Source of the DNA: CAWKEY01 sp963696315
Lineage (GTDB): Bacteria > Pseudomonadota > Gammaproteobacteria > Methylococcales > Methylomonadaceae
Direction: 5' to 3'
DNA: 64,000 bases
NCBI GenBank assembly: GCA_963696315.1
Contig: CAVOJU010000034.1
Coordinates: 1 to 64,000 of the forward strand
Under the pieces are notes generated by a model that was not told the DNA's origin, searched no databases, and was given only the letters and a program-made list of their open reading frames with translations. This document shows, in pieces, positions 29,442 to 38,576 of the stretch (position 1 is the first letter of the stretch; the number at the start of each line of letters is the position of its first letter). The position numbers were made by a program, and so were the translations under genes.

Positions 29442-30272
29442 ATGAAACGATTCTTTTTACTGATACTGTCTATTTGGCGTCAGCAACTAAAGCTTTACAT
29501 AAGCGCAGCATTGATTGGCGCCATCATCGGCATCTTTGTGCTCGCCCCCAGTTACAGCTATATCAGCGCACATGAACCAGGTGCTGCTCCGTTATCATCA
29601 ATTGAATATATCCTTAATCAGCTAATAAACACCTTAACCGGTTCCATTACCCCAGATAGTTTGTTAATTATTTTCTATGCTGAAATCGGCGCGATGCTTG
29701 GATTATTATCGCTATTTCTTTACAAGATCATTCATAATCGAATGGTACATATCGATTATTTAAAAACAGAATTGGACAAGGATTTACCTTCAATTATCAG
29801 GCAAGGCGAAAGCCCCAATTTGGAATTTAAATCCTCGTTACGCTGGGATTTAGCTGAATCAAGAACCAACCGTGCACTTGAAGGCGTGGTATTAAAAACA
29901 CTAGCCGGTTTTTTAAATAGTCATCTTGGCGGGACATTACTGATTGGTGTTGCGGATGATGGCAACATCTTAGGACTGGAAAAAGATTACCAAACATTAA
30001 AAAAACCCGGACAAGATGGATTTGAACAAACACTGATGACCATCATCTCAACAAACTTAGGAGCCGATCTTTGTTCGTTTGTACACATTCTGTTTCATGT
30101 CATTGACAATAAAGATATCTGTCGGGTGATTGTATCCCCTGCCCCAAGGCCAGTATTTTTAACTCAAGGGAATATCTCCAAATTTTTCGTGAGAACCGGG
30201 GGCGCAACGCGCGATCTTAACATTAAAGAGGCCCTAGATTATGTTGACGGCCGATGGAAAGGAAAGCGCTAA
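29442..30272 (+). CDS. Membrane-anchored Schlafen/AlbA_2 domain protein
   Basis: 276 residues. Two membrane helices come first (LYISAALIGAIIGIFVLAP near 18-36, and LLIIFYAEIGAMLGLLSLFL near 77-96). A cytoplasmic AlbA_2 (Schlafen-type, divergent AAA_4) domain follows: RQGESPNLEFKSSLRWD, TLAGFLNSHLGGTLLIGVAD, and the C-terminal FFVRTGGATRDLNIKEAL. The E-x-K pair in LEFKSS matches the domain signature. Such domains bind or cut nucleic acid in some proteins; here the role is unknown. The gene has low-GC, accessory-like composition. Confidence 0.82.
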   Translation: MKRFFLLILSIWRQQLKLYISAALIGAIIGIFVLAPSYSYISAHEPGAAPLSSIEYILNQLINTLTGSITPDSLLIIFYAEIGAMLGLLSLFLYKIIHNRMVHIDYLKTELDKDLPSIIRQGESPNLEFKSSLRWDLAESRTNRALEGVVLKTLAGFLNSHLGGTLLIGVADDGNILGLEKDYQTLKKPGQDGFEQTLMTIISTNLGADLCSFVHILFHVIDNKDICRVIVSPAPRPVFLTQGNISKFFVRTGGATRDLNIKEALDYVDGRWKGKR

Positions 30273-30292
30273 AAAGATCAAGTTCAAATCAA

Positions 30293-30321
30293 AATCAAAA
30301 AGGGGTCAGACTCGATTGATT
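30293..30321. repeat. RAYT-associated REP repeat, copy D
   Basis: AATCAAAAAGGGGTCAGAC followed by TCGATTGATT, same orientation as copy B, with two extra A. It lies 21 bases after the Schlafen-type gene. Confidence 0.8.
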
Positions 30322-30348
30322 TTCTTCGATTTTTGATTTTATAAGAGT

Positions 30349-30936
30349 TTAAAAACGGCTATTGCGTTTTAGTAAGAAATGCCGCTCCAGTTTTTGAAAA
30401 TAGGCATAAACGCCATAAAGAAATCCTCCCGCTATTGGCAGCGCCAAATACCAATGCTGTCTGGCATAGGCTAACAGGTTTAATATTTCCTCGCCCCAAA
30501 AATAGGCAGGCGTTACCGTAATCGCAGCCCATACCCAGCCGCTAATCAGATTAATCAATGCAAACTTTTTTGCCGAATATTTGGTGATACCAATCGACAT
30601 GGGAATAACGGTACGCAAACCATACATATAGCGTTGCATAAAAATAATGGGCCAACCGTATTTTTTTAACAGCAAATGCGCAATCGCAAACTTAAGCCGC
30701 TGTTTATGCAGTTTGCGCTGAATAAAGCCTTTATTAAAGCGGCCAATGTAAAAATAGATCTGATCGCCAGTGAATCCACCCAAACCCGCAATAAAAACCG
30801 TCATGAAGTACTGCATGTCGCCGGTATGAGACATGATCCCCCCCATGATCAGCCCCATTTCCCCTTCCAGTACGGTCCACAGGTACAAAATAACGTAACC
30901 GTATTCCTTAAGCCAACCGATAAATAGTTCTTCCAT
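30349..30936 (-). CDS. DedA/SNARE-associated family membrane protein
   Basis: DedA proteins are inner-membrane transporters or flippases implicated in undecaprenyl-phosphate or phospholipid handling. Signature segments: VLEGEMGLIMGGIMSHTG, FIAGLGGFTGDQIYFYIGRF, and FMQRYMYGLRTVIPMSIG followed by INLISGWVWAAITVTPAYFWG. I chose ATG 30936 (MEELFIGWLKEYGY), the family's normal start; the frame also has an ATG at 30975. About 195 residues. Confidence 0.9.
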   Translation of the reverse strand: MEELFIGWLKEYGYVILYLWTVLEGEMGLIMGGIMSHTGDMQYFMTVFIAGLGGFTGDQIYFYIGRFNKGFIQRKLHKQRLKFAIAHLLLKKYGWPIIFMQRYMYGLRTVIPMSIGITKYSAKKFALINLISGWVWAAITVTPAYFWGEEILNLLAYARQHWYLALPIAGGFLYGVYAYFQKLERHFLLKRNSRF

Positions 30937-31266
30937 AAAATTTTTAATTTCGTTGTGAAATTGCTTGAATTGCAACCATGATTTTATTTACGCCTAAATT
31001 GAACATTAAATAACGCGTGAGCTACTTACAAAACTCCTGACATGCAATCTGGCTTATCGCAAATATTTTACGGTATTCCTCTTGTATTTGTTCTGCAATC
31101 AAAGAAATTATAGAGGTCAGACTTCAATACTGCTGGATTGTGTAGAGAAGCTGGGTATCGAAATCGTATGGTCGAGATGATGAATTTACCCGAAACAAAG
31201 ACCAGCAATCCAGTTACAAATACAGCTCCGGGCCTTGTGTATAAGTGCAGACTGTAAAATTTTGCG
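30937..31266. other. Gene-free region between DedA gene and sugar permease gene
   Basis: No supported gene. A weak partial match to the REP word (GAGGTCAGACTTCAAT) lies near 31113. The region should hold the DedA promoter. Confidence 0.4.
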
Positions 31267-32529
31267 CTATCGACGCATACTGCGATAGCCGTAATAGCAG
31301 ATATACAAGTAGCATAGCAACGGTACAAAAAATGCGTTTTGAATACCGATATGATCGGCAAATGCGCCCTGCACGACAGGTAAAATCGCACCGCCGACAA
31401 TCGCGGCGCAAAGAATGCCGGAACCCTGCCCGGTATGTCGTCCCAAACCAGTCAATGCCAGGGAAAATATGGTCGGAAACATGATGGAGTTGCATAAGCC
31501 CACCGCCAAAATAGTAACCATCGCGAAGCGGCCGCTGCCGAGCATGGTCGCCAGTACCAGACACATTGCCATCAAGGCATTGAATGCCAATACTTTGCCG
31601 GGATGTACTTTTTGCATCACTGCGGCACCGGCAAACCTGCCCACCATAGCCCCGCCCCAGTAAAACGACACATATTTTCCGGCGTCTTGCTCCGCTAATC
31701 CTGCGATGCCGGGTTCGCCGAGAAAATTGACCAAAAAACTGCCGATCGCCACCTCGCCGCCGACATACACAAAAATAGCCAGCGCACCCAACACCAGATG
31801 CGGATACTGCCAGGCACTGCCGCGATCGTTTTCGGCCAGCGCCGCAGTCTGCTGAGTTTCGGAAGTGATTTTCGGTAGTTTCAGTAGCGCGAACATAGCC
31901 GCCATTAAAAACAGCACTGCCGCCAGAAACAGATAAGGATTCTGCACCGCCGCCGCTTCCGCGGCCTGATAAACCGACAACTCTTCGGCGTTAAGCAGCT
32001 TGATCTCGTCCGCGCTTTTCACCGCATTGGATAGAATAAACAGCGCTCCGAAATATGGCGCCAGCGTGGTGCCCAGTGAATTGAAAGCCTGGGTCAAGGT
32101 CAAGCGGCTGGAGGCGGTTTCCGGGCCGCCAAGCACCGTGACATAGGGATTGGCGGCCACCTGTAACAAGGTAATGCCGGAAGCCAGCACAAAAAAGGCG
32201 GTCAGAAACAACGGATAAGAATGCAGCCCGGCCGCCGGATAAAACAGCAGACAACCACTGCCGGCTATCAGCAAACCGGCAATAATGCCGCCTTTATAAT
32301 CGATTTTTTCGACTAGATAGCCGCTGGGCACTGACACCAAAAAATAAGCCGTGAAGAAACAGAATTGAATCAACATCGCCTGGGTATAGTTGAGGGTAAA
32401 CACTGCTTTTAAATGCGGTATCAGGATGTCGTTCAGACAGGTAATAAAACCCCAGATAAAAAACAGCGAGGTCAAAATGGCCAGCGAGCCCAGGTAGGGC
32501 TGTTTGCCGGCATTTTCTTGATTAACCAT
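31267..32529 (-). CDS. FucP-type sugar:H+ symporter (MFS)
   Basis: 420 residues, 12 membrane helices, of the FHS/FucP-GluP group. Signature parts: SLFFIWGFITCLNDILIPHL at the N-terminus, YFLVSVPSGYLVEKIDYKGG, LQVAANPYVTVLGGPETASS and FNSLGTTLAPYFGALFI. These permeases import fucose, glucose, galactose or related sugars. The neighbouring GH3 gene (32550-34799) suggests a gluco-oligosaccharide locus. Only 20 bases separate the two genes on the same strand. No specific sugar can be assigned. Confidence 0.88.
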   Translation of the reverse strand: MVNQENAGKQPYLGSLAILTSLFFIWGFITCLNDILIPHLKAVFTLNYTQAMLIQFCFFTAYFLVSVPSGYLVEKIDYKGGIIAGLLIAGSGCLLFYPAAGLHSYPLFLTAFFVLASGITLLQVAANPYVTVLGGPETASSRLTLTQAFNSLGTTLAPYFGALFILSNAVKSADEIKLLNAEELSVYQAAEAAAVQNPYLFLAAVLFLMAAMFALLKLPKITSETQQTAALAENDRGSAWQYPHLVLGALAIFVYVGGEVAIGSFLVNFLGEPGIAGLAEQDAGKYVSFYWGGAMVGRFAGAAVMQKVHPGKVLAFNALMAMCLVLATMLGSGRFAMVTILAVGLCNSIMFPTIFSLALTGLGRHTGQGSGILCAAIVGGAILPVVQGAFADHIGIQNAFFVPLLCYLYICYYGYRSMRR

Positions 32530-32549
32530 GCATTTACCCCGTAATCCGT

Positions 32550-34799
32550 TCAGTTTTGCACGACATTGAAATAGGCGACTTCATTACCAACCATGATCTT
32601 AAATTCACCGGGTTCGACGATCCGTTTCATATCAATGCCAATGAACGACATATCCTGCGGCGTGATCGTGAATTGCAGGGTTTGCTGCTGGCCGGGTTTG
32701 AGCTCGACCTTTTTAAACGCTTTCAACTGCTTGTTGGGCCGGGTGACCGACGCGGCCATATCGTTTAAATAGACCAGCACGGTTTCCTTGCCAGTCAACG
32801 TGCCGGTATTTTTAACGTTAACGCTGACGTCAATCTGATCGCCGATAGTGATCTTATCTTTGTTAAGCCGCAAGCCGCTGGTTTCGAAGGTCGTATAGCT
32901 CAGACCATGACCGAACGGGTACAACGGTCGATACTGATTCCATTCAAAAGCTTCATTCGGCTTATGATCGTACAACACAATATCGTTCGTATTGCGCGGA
33001 TAGGAAATAGGCAACTTGCCGCTGGGATTCACGTCGCCGAATAGAATATCCGCCATCGCCGCCCCGCCTTCCATGCCCGGCAAAAAGCCCAGCACCACCG
33101 CCTGAGCTTGTTCGGCAATCTCGGTAATGATCCGTGGCCTGCCACCGAAAGTGATCAGAATCACCGGTTTGCCGGTGGCGAATATCGCCCTGGCCAACTG
33201 ATACTGAACCGGATCGAGATTCAGCGACTCGATGTTGCCCGGGGTTTCGGTATAGGTTTTTTCGCCCAGTGCCAGAATGACAACATCGTGGTTCACGGGC
33301 TTCCGTCACCGCCTGCTCAATATTGATTTCATCGGTAAAGGCTTGGCCACCAACATAAGTCACCTTGCCGCTGGTTTTTTGCTGAATGGCTTCTAATAGA
33401 GTTAATTTATCTTGCGGGTAAAGATGTTCGCTAGCACCTTGCCAGGTGATGGTCCAGCCACCGTTCATCACACTGAGCAAATTGGCGGTAGGTCCCGTTA
33501 CCAGCACGCTGGCCTGTTTGTTCAGCGGCAAGATATGGTTGTCGTTTTTGGCGAGAATAATCGATTCCCGCGCTGCCTGGCGGTTGACAGCGACAGCTTC
33601 CTCGGTGGCGAAATTGCCCTCCACCGCTAACGTGGCTCAATCCTTTCAAATAAGCCGCTTTGATATTTGACTCTGAGTATCCTCGACACCGCTTCATCGA
33701 TACGCGCCATCGGCACCTCGCCATTTCTGGCCAGTTCCAACAGCAAATCGTAAAACGAATAATCGAACGGCACCATGCTCATATCGATACCGGCCATCAC
33801 CGCGATCTTTACCGCTTCTTTCGGTGAGGCCGCCAATTTATCGCGGCTATACAAGCGAATGATGTCTTCCCAGTCAGAAACCGTAAAGCCTTTAAAGCCC
33901 ATCTCGCCGCGCAAGATCGTAGTCAAATATTGATAATTGGCGTGACCGGGAATGCCGTCAACTTCGGCGGAATTGATCATCACCGTCGGCGCACCGGCTT
34001 TGACGCCGGCTTCGAAACTCGGCAGAAAATACTCGCGCAGCGCCCGTTCGCCTATCCAGGCCGGGGTGCGATCCTTACCGTTGAGCGGGTAGCTGTAGCC
34101 AACATAGTGCTTCAAACAGGTCGGCGCTTTGTCGGCCGCGGAAAAATCATCCCCTTGATGGCCTTTGATATAGGCGCTACCCATGGCGCTGGCCAGATGC
34201 ACGTCTTCGCCGTAGGTTTCCCACAAACGCGGCCATAGCGGCTGGCGGCCGATGTCCATCACTGGTGAAAAGTTCCAGTCCAGCCCGGAGGCTTTCACCT
34301 CACGGGCAGTAATTTCGCCTTCTTTCAAGGACAGCTCGGTATTAAAGGTCGCCGCCATGTTGATGGCTTGCGGAAATAACACCGCATTTTGTGTGTAGTT
34401 CGCACCATGGATCGCATCGATGCCGTAAATCACCGGAATTTTTAAACGCGTTTTGGCGGCCACCGCCCGAATGGCTTGAGTCATTTTTCGCCATTTTTCA
34501 ATCAACTGGGCTTTGTTATCGGGCGTGGTCGGCGTGTTCAATATCGAGCCGACATGGTGATTCAGCACTGCGTCTTCCAATTTGGCCTGATCGATAGGAT
34601 TTTCAGCATCTTGACCGTTTGCAACTGAAATCACGCGAAAGTCGATCTGTGTCATCTGCCCGACTTTTTCTTCCAGCGTCATTTGCGCGAGCAGTGTCTG
34701 AACCTTATTTTCAAGGATATCGTTTGTTTCTTGTGCATCCACTGCTGCCTCCAACAGAACGAATAGGGAAAGAATTAAAAAATGTGCTTTTGTTTTCAA
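32550..34799 (-). pseudogene. bglX: GH3 beta-glucosidase (BglX-like), two frameshifts
   Basis: Secreted or periplasmic glycoside hydrolase family 3 enzyme. Frame 1 (34799-33627) has a signal peptide (HFLILSLFVLLEAAVDAQ) and the catalytic barrel with IPVIYGIDAIHGANYTQ, KHYVGYSYPLNGKDR and the nucleophile Asp in FTVSDWEDIIRLYS. Frame 2 (33624 to about 33295) continues EGNFATEEAVAVNRQAARES. Frame 3 (33296-32550) has the second sandwich and fibronectin-like domain (YRPLYPFGHGLSYTTFETSG). Breaks lie near 33628 and 33293; the second fits one extra G. About 745 residues after repair. Confidence 0.88.
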
Positions 34800-34982
34800 G
34801 GCGGTATGATTAAGTTTTAAAAGTAATGTCGCTTATACGATTTGTAAGCCAAATGCTGTTGAAACCGTTGAAAGTACTTGTCAGTATGCAATAAGAGTAA
34901 CCAATTGTTAATGCAAAAAGCAGATTTATCCTGTAAAACGGCGTCAATAATGACTATGAAAAAATATTATACGAATTCGCCA

Positions 34983-35558
34983 AGCTCCTGGCAGCCTGCA
35001 AAAAACATGACTGCCGGGTGCATGCCTATGTCTTGATGACACCTTTTTCCGTAACCGGCTTAAGCAAATCGCTGCAAATACTGGGGCCTTATTATGTGCA
35101 AGACTTCAATGCCTGTTATTGGCGCACCGGCACGCTTTTGGAGGGCCGTTACAAGGCGACACTGATCCAGCGAATTGTTCTAGCTGACCTGCCTGCGCTA
35201 TATTGAGCTAAATCCGGTGCATGCCGGCATGGTGACCGGTCCGGGCGAGTATCCGTGATCGAGTTATCGTGTTAATGCGCTGTGGCAAACCGATGAGTTG
35301 CTTATCCCCCATTTTGAATTTCAGCACTTGGGGACTGACGACAGTATTCGTTATGCAGCTTATAGAGCGCTGTTCAATCAGTCGATTTCTGAAGCCCAGA
35401 TAATCGAAAGCAGGGCTTCGACAAACAAGGCGTGGGTAATGGGCGACAGCCTCTTCAAGGAACGCATTCAATTACAGCTGGCGCCGCGGGTAGAGCCCGC
35501 TGCCAAGGGCGGCGACAGGAAGTCGGCTCACTATAAGACCACGCAGTTAAGAACTTAA
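34983..35558 (+). pseudogene. Second RAYT transposase copy, degraded, HUH motif deleted
   Basis: Clearly alignable with the intact RAYT at 28258-28977, but it lacks the first ~37 codons. The reading HAYVLMTPFSVTGLSKS matches the intact HAYVLMT...TPFSETGLSKS with eight residues missing. At DNA level this is a 24-base deletion between two CTGATGAC repeats that removes the catalytic NHVHLLMT. It also has a frameshift before YIELNPVHAGM (near 35185) and a TGG-to-TGA stop after GEYP (near 35258). Confidence 0.9.
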
Positions 35559-35624
35559 GCGTGTGCTAAACTCACTTGCGCAATAAAGCATTGTTTACCG
35601 CATTTACTATTAAGGAGAGGCAGC

Positions 35625-36164
35625 GTGTCCAATAATAAGAAAGTTTTACCCGTATTGATTTTTTCCGCACTCGCATTGATCTTTACCGGTACCCTACCGA
35701 AAACAGCATCCGCTAATTTCTTGCCTTCGGCCGGTTCTTTTGAGTTGATTACGTCTAGCTGTCAATTCGCACCAGACCAGCACCAGGAACTTATCCAGTT
35801 AAAAAATGCAATTGCCGCAGCCGAGACTGTTAATCAGGCCCGTATACTGGCGCTTGCTCCCACAGACGGGGCCATCGACGCACTTAAGAATGCGCGCACC
35901 CTCATGCCCTTCAGCGATGATTTGGGTATTGCAGAAAACCGGCTTAGCGAGGCCCGCTCACGTATTCTGGTGGCATCCTCACAGGAACAAGTTGCCGATG
36001 AATTCTCCGGCATGATGCTCGCCGGGCTTGATGATGACAGAGCCGCGCATGTTAGCATCGGCAATACGGGTTGCAATTACTCATCAGGCGAGGTCATCGC
36101 CATCGTGGTCGGCTTGATTCTGGGAATCATCCCCGGTCTAATTTTACTTATCGTGCTGTGCTGA
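35625..36164 (+). CDS. Hypothetical exported protein with C-terminal membrane helix
   Basis: 179 residues, starting at GTG 35625 after a strong AAGGAGAGG. A signal peptide (VLPVLIFSALALIFTG, with cleavage likely after ASA) is followed by a helical Ala/Gln-rich middle (ELIQLKNAIAAAETVNQARI, RLSEARSRILVASSQEQVAD). The C-terminus is a Gly/Ile/Leu membrane helix (EVIAIVVGLILGIIPGLILL). Three Cys residues are present. I do not recognise the family; it may be a small envelope stress or surface protein. Confidence 0.6.
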   Translation: MSNNKKVLPVLIFSALALIFTGTLPKTASANFLPSAGSFELITSSCQFAPDQHQELIQLKNAIAAAETVNQARILALAPTDGAIDALKNARTLMPFSDDLGIAENRLSEARSRILVASSQEQVADEFSGMMLAGLDDDRAAHVSIGNTGCNYSSGEVIAIVVGLILGIIPGLILLIVLC

Positions 36165-36192
36165 TGAATTCGTAAGGGTCGAATGTCCCGAT

Positions 36193-36618
36193 TATTTAAA
36201 TCAAACCGTCAGGAAATTAAATTCCGAAAAAACCTTAAATATCTGCGAGGTTTACGCAGGCAAAGCCCTGCTGATTGTTAATACGGCCAGCTACTGCGGT
36301 TTTACACCCCAATTTGGCGGACTTGAAAAACTTCACCATCAATACAAGAACCAGGGTTTGGTGGTGCTGGGTTTTGCCAGCAATGATTTCAATCAGGAAG
36401 GCAAAAATGACAAGGAAATTGCCAATGTTTGCTATATCAATTAAGGCGTCACCTTTGACATGTTTGGGCCGGTTGCGGTGACCGCTCCCGCTGCCCATGC
36501 CTTATTCAAAGCCCTGGCGGCGCAGTCAAGCGAGCCGGGCTGGAACTTTAATAAGTATTTGGTCAACGCAGACGGCAAGGTGGTCGAACACTTCGACAGC
36601 CATGAAGCAGGCCATTGA
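36193..36618 (+). pseudogene. Glutathione peroxidase-like gene with nonsense codon
   Basis: Thioredoxin-fold peroxidase of the GPx/BtuE family. One plus-strand frame reads LNSEKTLNICEVYAGKAL, LIVNTASYCGFTPQFGGL (peroxidatic Cys in SYCGFT), LVVLGFASNDFNQEGKN, then TAA at 36442-36444 where the family has Tyr (INYGVTFDMF). It then continues VTFDMFGPVAV and EPGWNFNKYLVNADGK to the end at 36618. No proper start codon is visible upstream. Trp and Asn of the catalytic site (WNFNKYLV) are preserved, so the loss looks recent. Confidence 0.82.
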
Positions 36619-36755
36619 GCAAGTTTTAACACCTTGAATGGCGGGTAGTTAATAAGAAACGCAATATCGGGCAGAACATCAAGGCCCCCATCTGTCACTG
36701 CGAATATAGCCGCAGCTTTATGCTTTGGCACTAGGCTGAATAATTACGAAATTCT

Positions 36756-37485
36756 TTACCCTTTGGTTCGAAGCGTAGAGCGGCCGCCATCGACACTGAT
36801 AATTTGCCCGGTGATCCAGTCGGCTTCCGGCGATAACAAGAAAGCCGCAAGCGCGGCAATATCCTCGGGTTTTCCAAGGCGTTGCAATGCATGAAGCTCG
36901 GCGATGCCGGCGGCAACGCGCTCGTCGGCGAGTATTGCTGAAGCCAGCGGTGTTCGGGTGAGAGAGGGCGCAACGGCATTAACGCGTATTTTAGGCGCCA
37001 GTTCAGCCGCGAGTGAAAGCGTCAACCCGGATACGGCGCCCTTTGCCATGCCCAGCGAGGCATGAAATGAAAAACCCTGCAGAGCCGCCACGCTCGAAAA
37101 AAATACGACCGAAGCGCCCTCCGGGCACTTTTTTAGCGCCGCCGATGCAGCCTGCACAGCCAGTGCCGCGCCCATTGCATTAACCCGAAAATCGTTCAAA
37201 AAATCGGCTTCTGTAAGGCGCTGAAGACTGCGCACATTTATCGTTCCCACCGCATAGACCAGACCGTCAATCGCTGAGTCGACATCATTGGCCACCCGGG
37301 AAAACAGGCCACTGTCATTGACATCACCAATGCTATAACCGGCCTTCAATGCTTCAGCAGACGCAGCCAGTTTTTCTTCGTCACGGCCGACCAGGTGCAG
37401 CTCATAGCCTCGTCTCAACAAGAATACGGCCAATAGCCAAACCGATAGCACCATAACCACCATAGATTAAAACTTTACGTGTCAT
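36756..37485 (-). pseudogene. Short-chain dehydrogenase (SDR), frameshift after the nucleotide-binding motif
   Basis: ATG 37485 opens MTRKVLIYGGYGAIGLAIG, a Rossmann dinucleotide-binding motif (GGYGAIG). Near 37423 the frame breaks: removing one base would give RILLRRGYELHLVGRDEEK. The rest, in the second frame, carries the SDR parts VVFFSSVAALQGFSFHASLG (catalytic Ser; the Tyr position reads His/Ala here, with Lys in GMAKGAVSG) and APKIRVNAVAPSLTRTPLA. The missing catalytic Tyr marks an atypical SDR even apart from the frameshift. The start overlaps the preceding gene's stop as ATGA. Confidence 0.72.
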
Positions 37486-38150
37486 AAAAACGGTACCTGA
37501 TGAATAAAAAGTAAATTGGAAAGCCCAGATTCAAGCCGTGTTAAATGTGCCAGTGACATCGAGCCATGAATCGAAATCGCTGGGAGTACAATTACACCTC
37601 TGTTTTCTCGAACAATTTCAGGCTTTTCAGTTTTTCGAAAAGCTTGTGTAGCAAAAGCCTGGGCCTGGAAAAAGCGCTTGCTGAACCATGCTCTTACTAA
37701 CTTGATTTGAGCAGTGACTCTTCGATAAATAGCGCTCGTCTTGATCATGTCAATGCTTGCTATCACAACATCATAGCCTTGTTTGAACCAGCCGAATGTG
37801 ATGAGTTTTTCTTTTGTTAGGCGAAACAGCCAAAAAGTGAATGCTGCGAGGGGAATTTTTCCTGCATACAGCATGGTTCCAGTGATTACTTTGCCTGTGG
37901 CGATTAGCTTTAGTGCAAAAATACCCAGCAATTCCACCTGGGTAAATAAAGCTAAAAAAAGCACCAGTACAGCATGGCGATTGAGCTTATAAAGCGAAGC
38001 CTCAGCTTTTTGGAGAATTTTGAGGTCATGAATAAAAGCGTAAATCGGCTCGGCGATATTTTCCCAAACCAACTCTTCCAGAACAATATAAACAGTCACC
38101 AACAAACCTAAAAAAATATCGGCGATTTTTGCGATGATTTTTTTCAACAT
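37482..38150 (-). CDS. Hypothetical membrane protein, coupled to the SDR gene
   Basis: About 222 residues from MLKKIIAKIADIFLG (ATG 38150, my choice; the frame is open up to 38240). It has three to four hydrophobic segments (IFLGLLVTVYIVLEELVW, AVLVLFLALFTQVELLG, IPLAAFTFWLFRLT) and a basic amphipathic region (YRRVTAQIKLVRAWFSKRFF). No family comes to mind. The four-base overlap with the SDR start suggests an operon. Confidence 0.6.
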   Translation of the reverse strand: MLKKIIAKIADIFLGLLVTVYIVLEELVWENIAEPIYAFIHDLKILQKAEASLYKLNRHAVLVLFLALFTQVELLGIFALKLIATGKVITGTMLYAGKIPLAAFTFWLFRLTKEKLITFGWFKQGYDVVIASIDMIKTSAIYRRVTAQIKLVRAWFSKRFFQAQAFATQAFRKTEKPEIVRENRGVIVLPAISIHGSMSLAHLTRLESGLSNLLFIHQVPFL

Positions 38151-38240
38151 AATCAAATTCTCAAAGAAGTGGTTGGCAACTGGCATTGTATAGCAGGCAG
38201 GCTTTAGGCAGCCATGGGAGTTGAATTTTATATCGTCCAT

Positions 38241-38576
38241 TGTCTGCGTGTCTTTGCAGCAATGCCGATGTCATTGGCTTTATGTCCAGCTTCGCCCTTG
38301 CCACGCTGCAATATCAAAGGAAACCAGCAAGCCATTCGCGATGTCACTTAATTGCCTTCCATTGCGTATTTACATGCCCTGCGCCGAACTGCATCTAAAT
38401 TAATTGCCTGGCATGGTAATTTTCAGCGCAGATTATTACCGTGGCTAAAGCGATGCGGATTTCTGTTAGGGTAGCAGGTTTTCCAATACCCTTTCGCGGC
38501 ATGCTTTGCGAAGGCAAGATGTCAAGTCCAATTTTTTCATAACATTTGGAACAGCCATTTTTAAAAGGAAAATGCT
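38241..38576. other. Intergenic region before the P-type ATPase
   Basis: No supported gene. An AAGGAAAA ribosome-binding site precedes the ATPase start, and the promoter should lie here or in the divergent spacer of the membrane-protein gene. No clear hairpin was seen. Confidence 0.4.
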
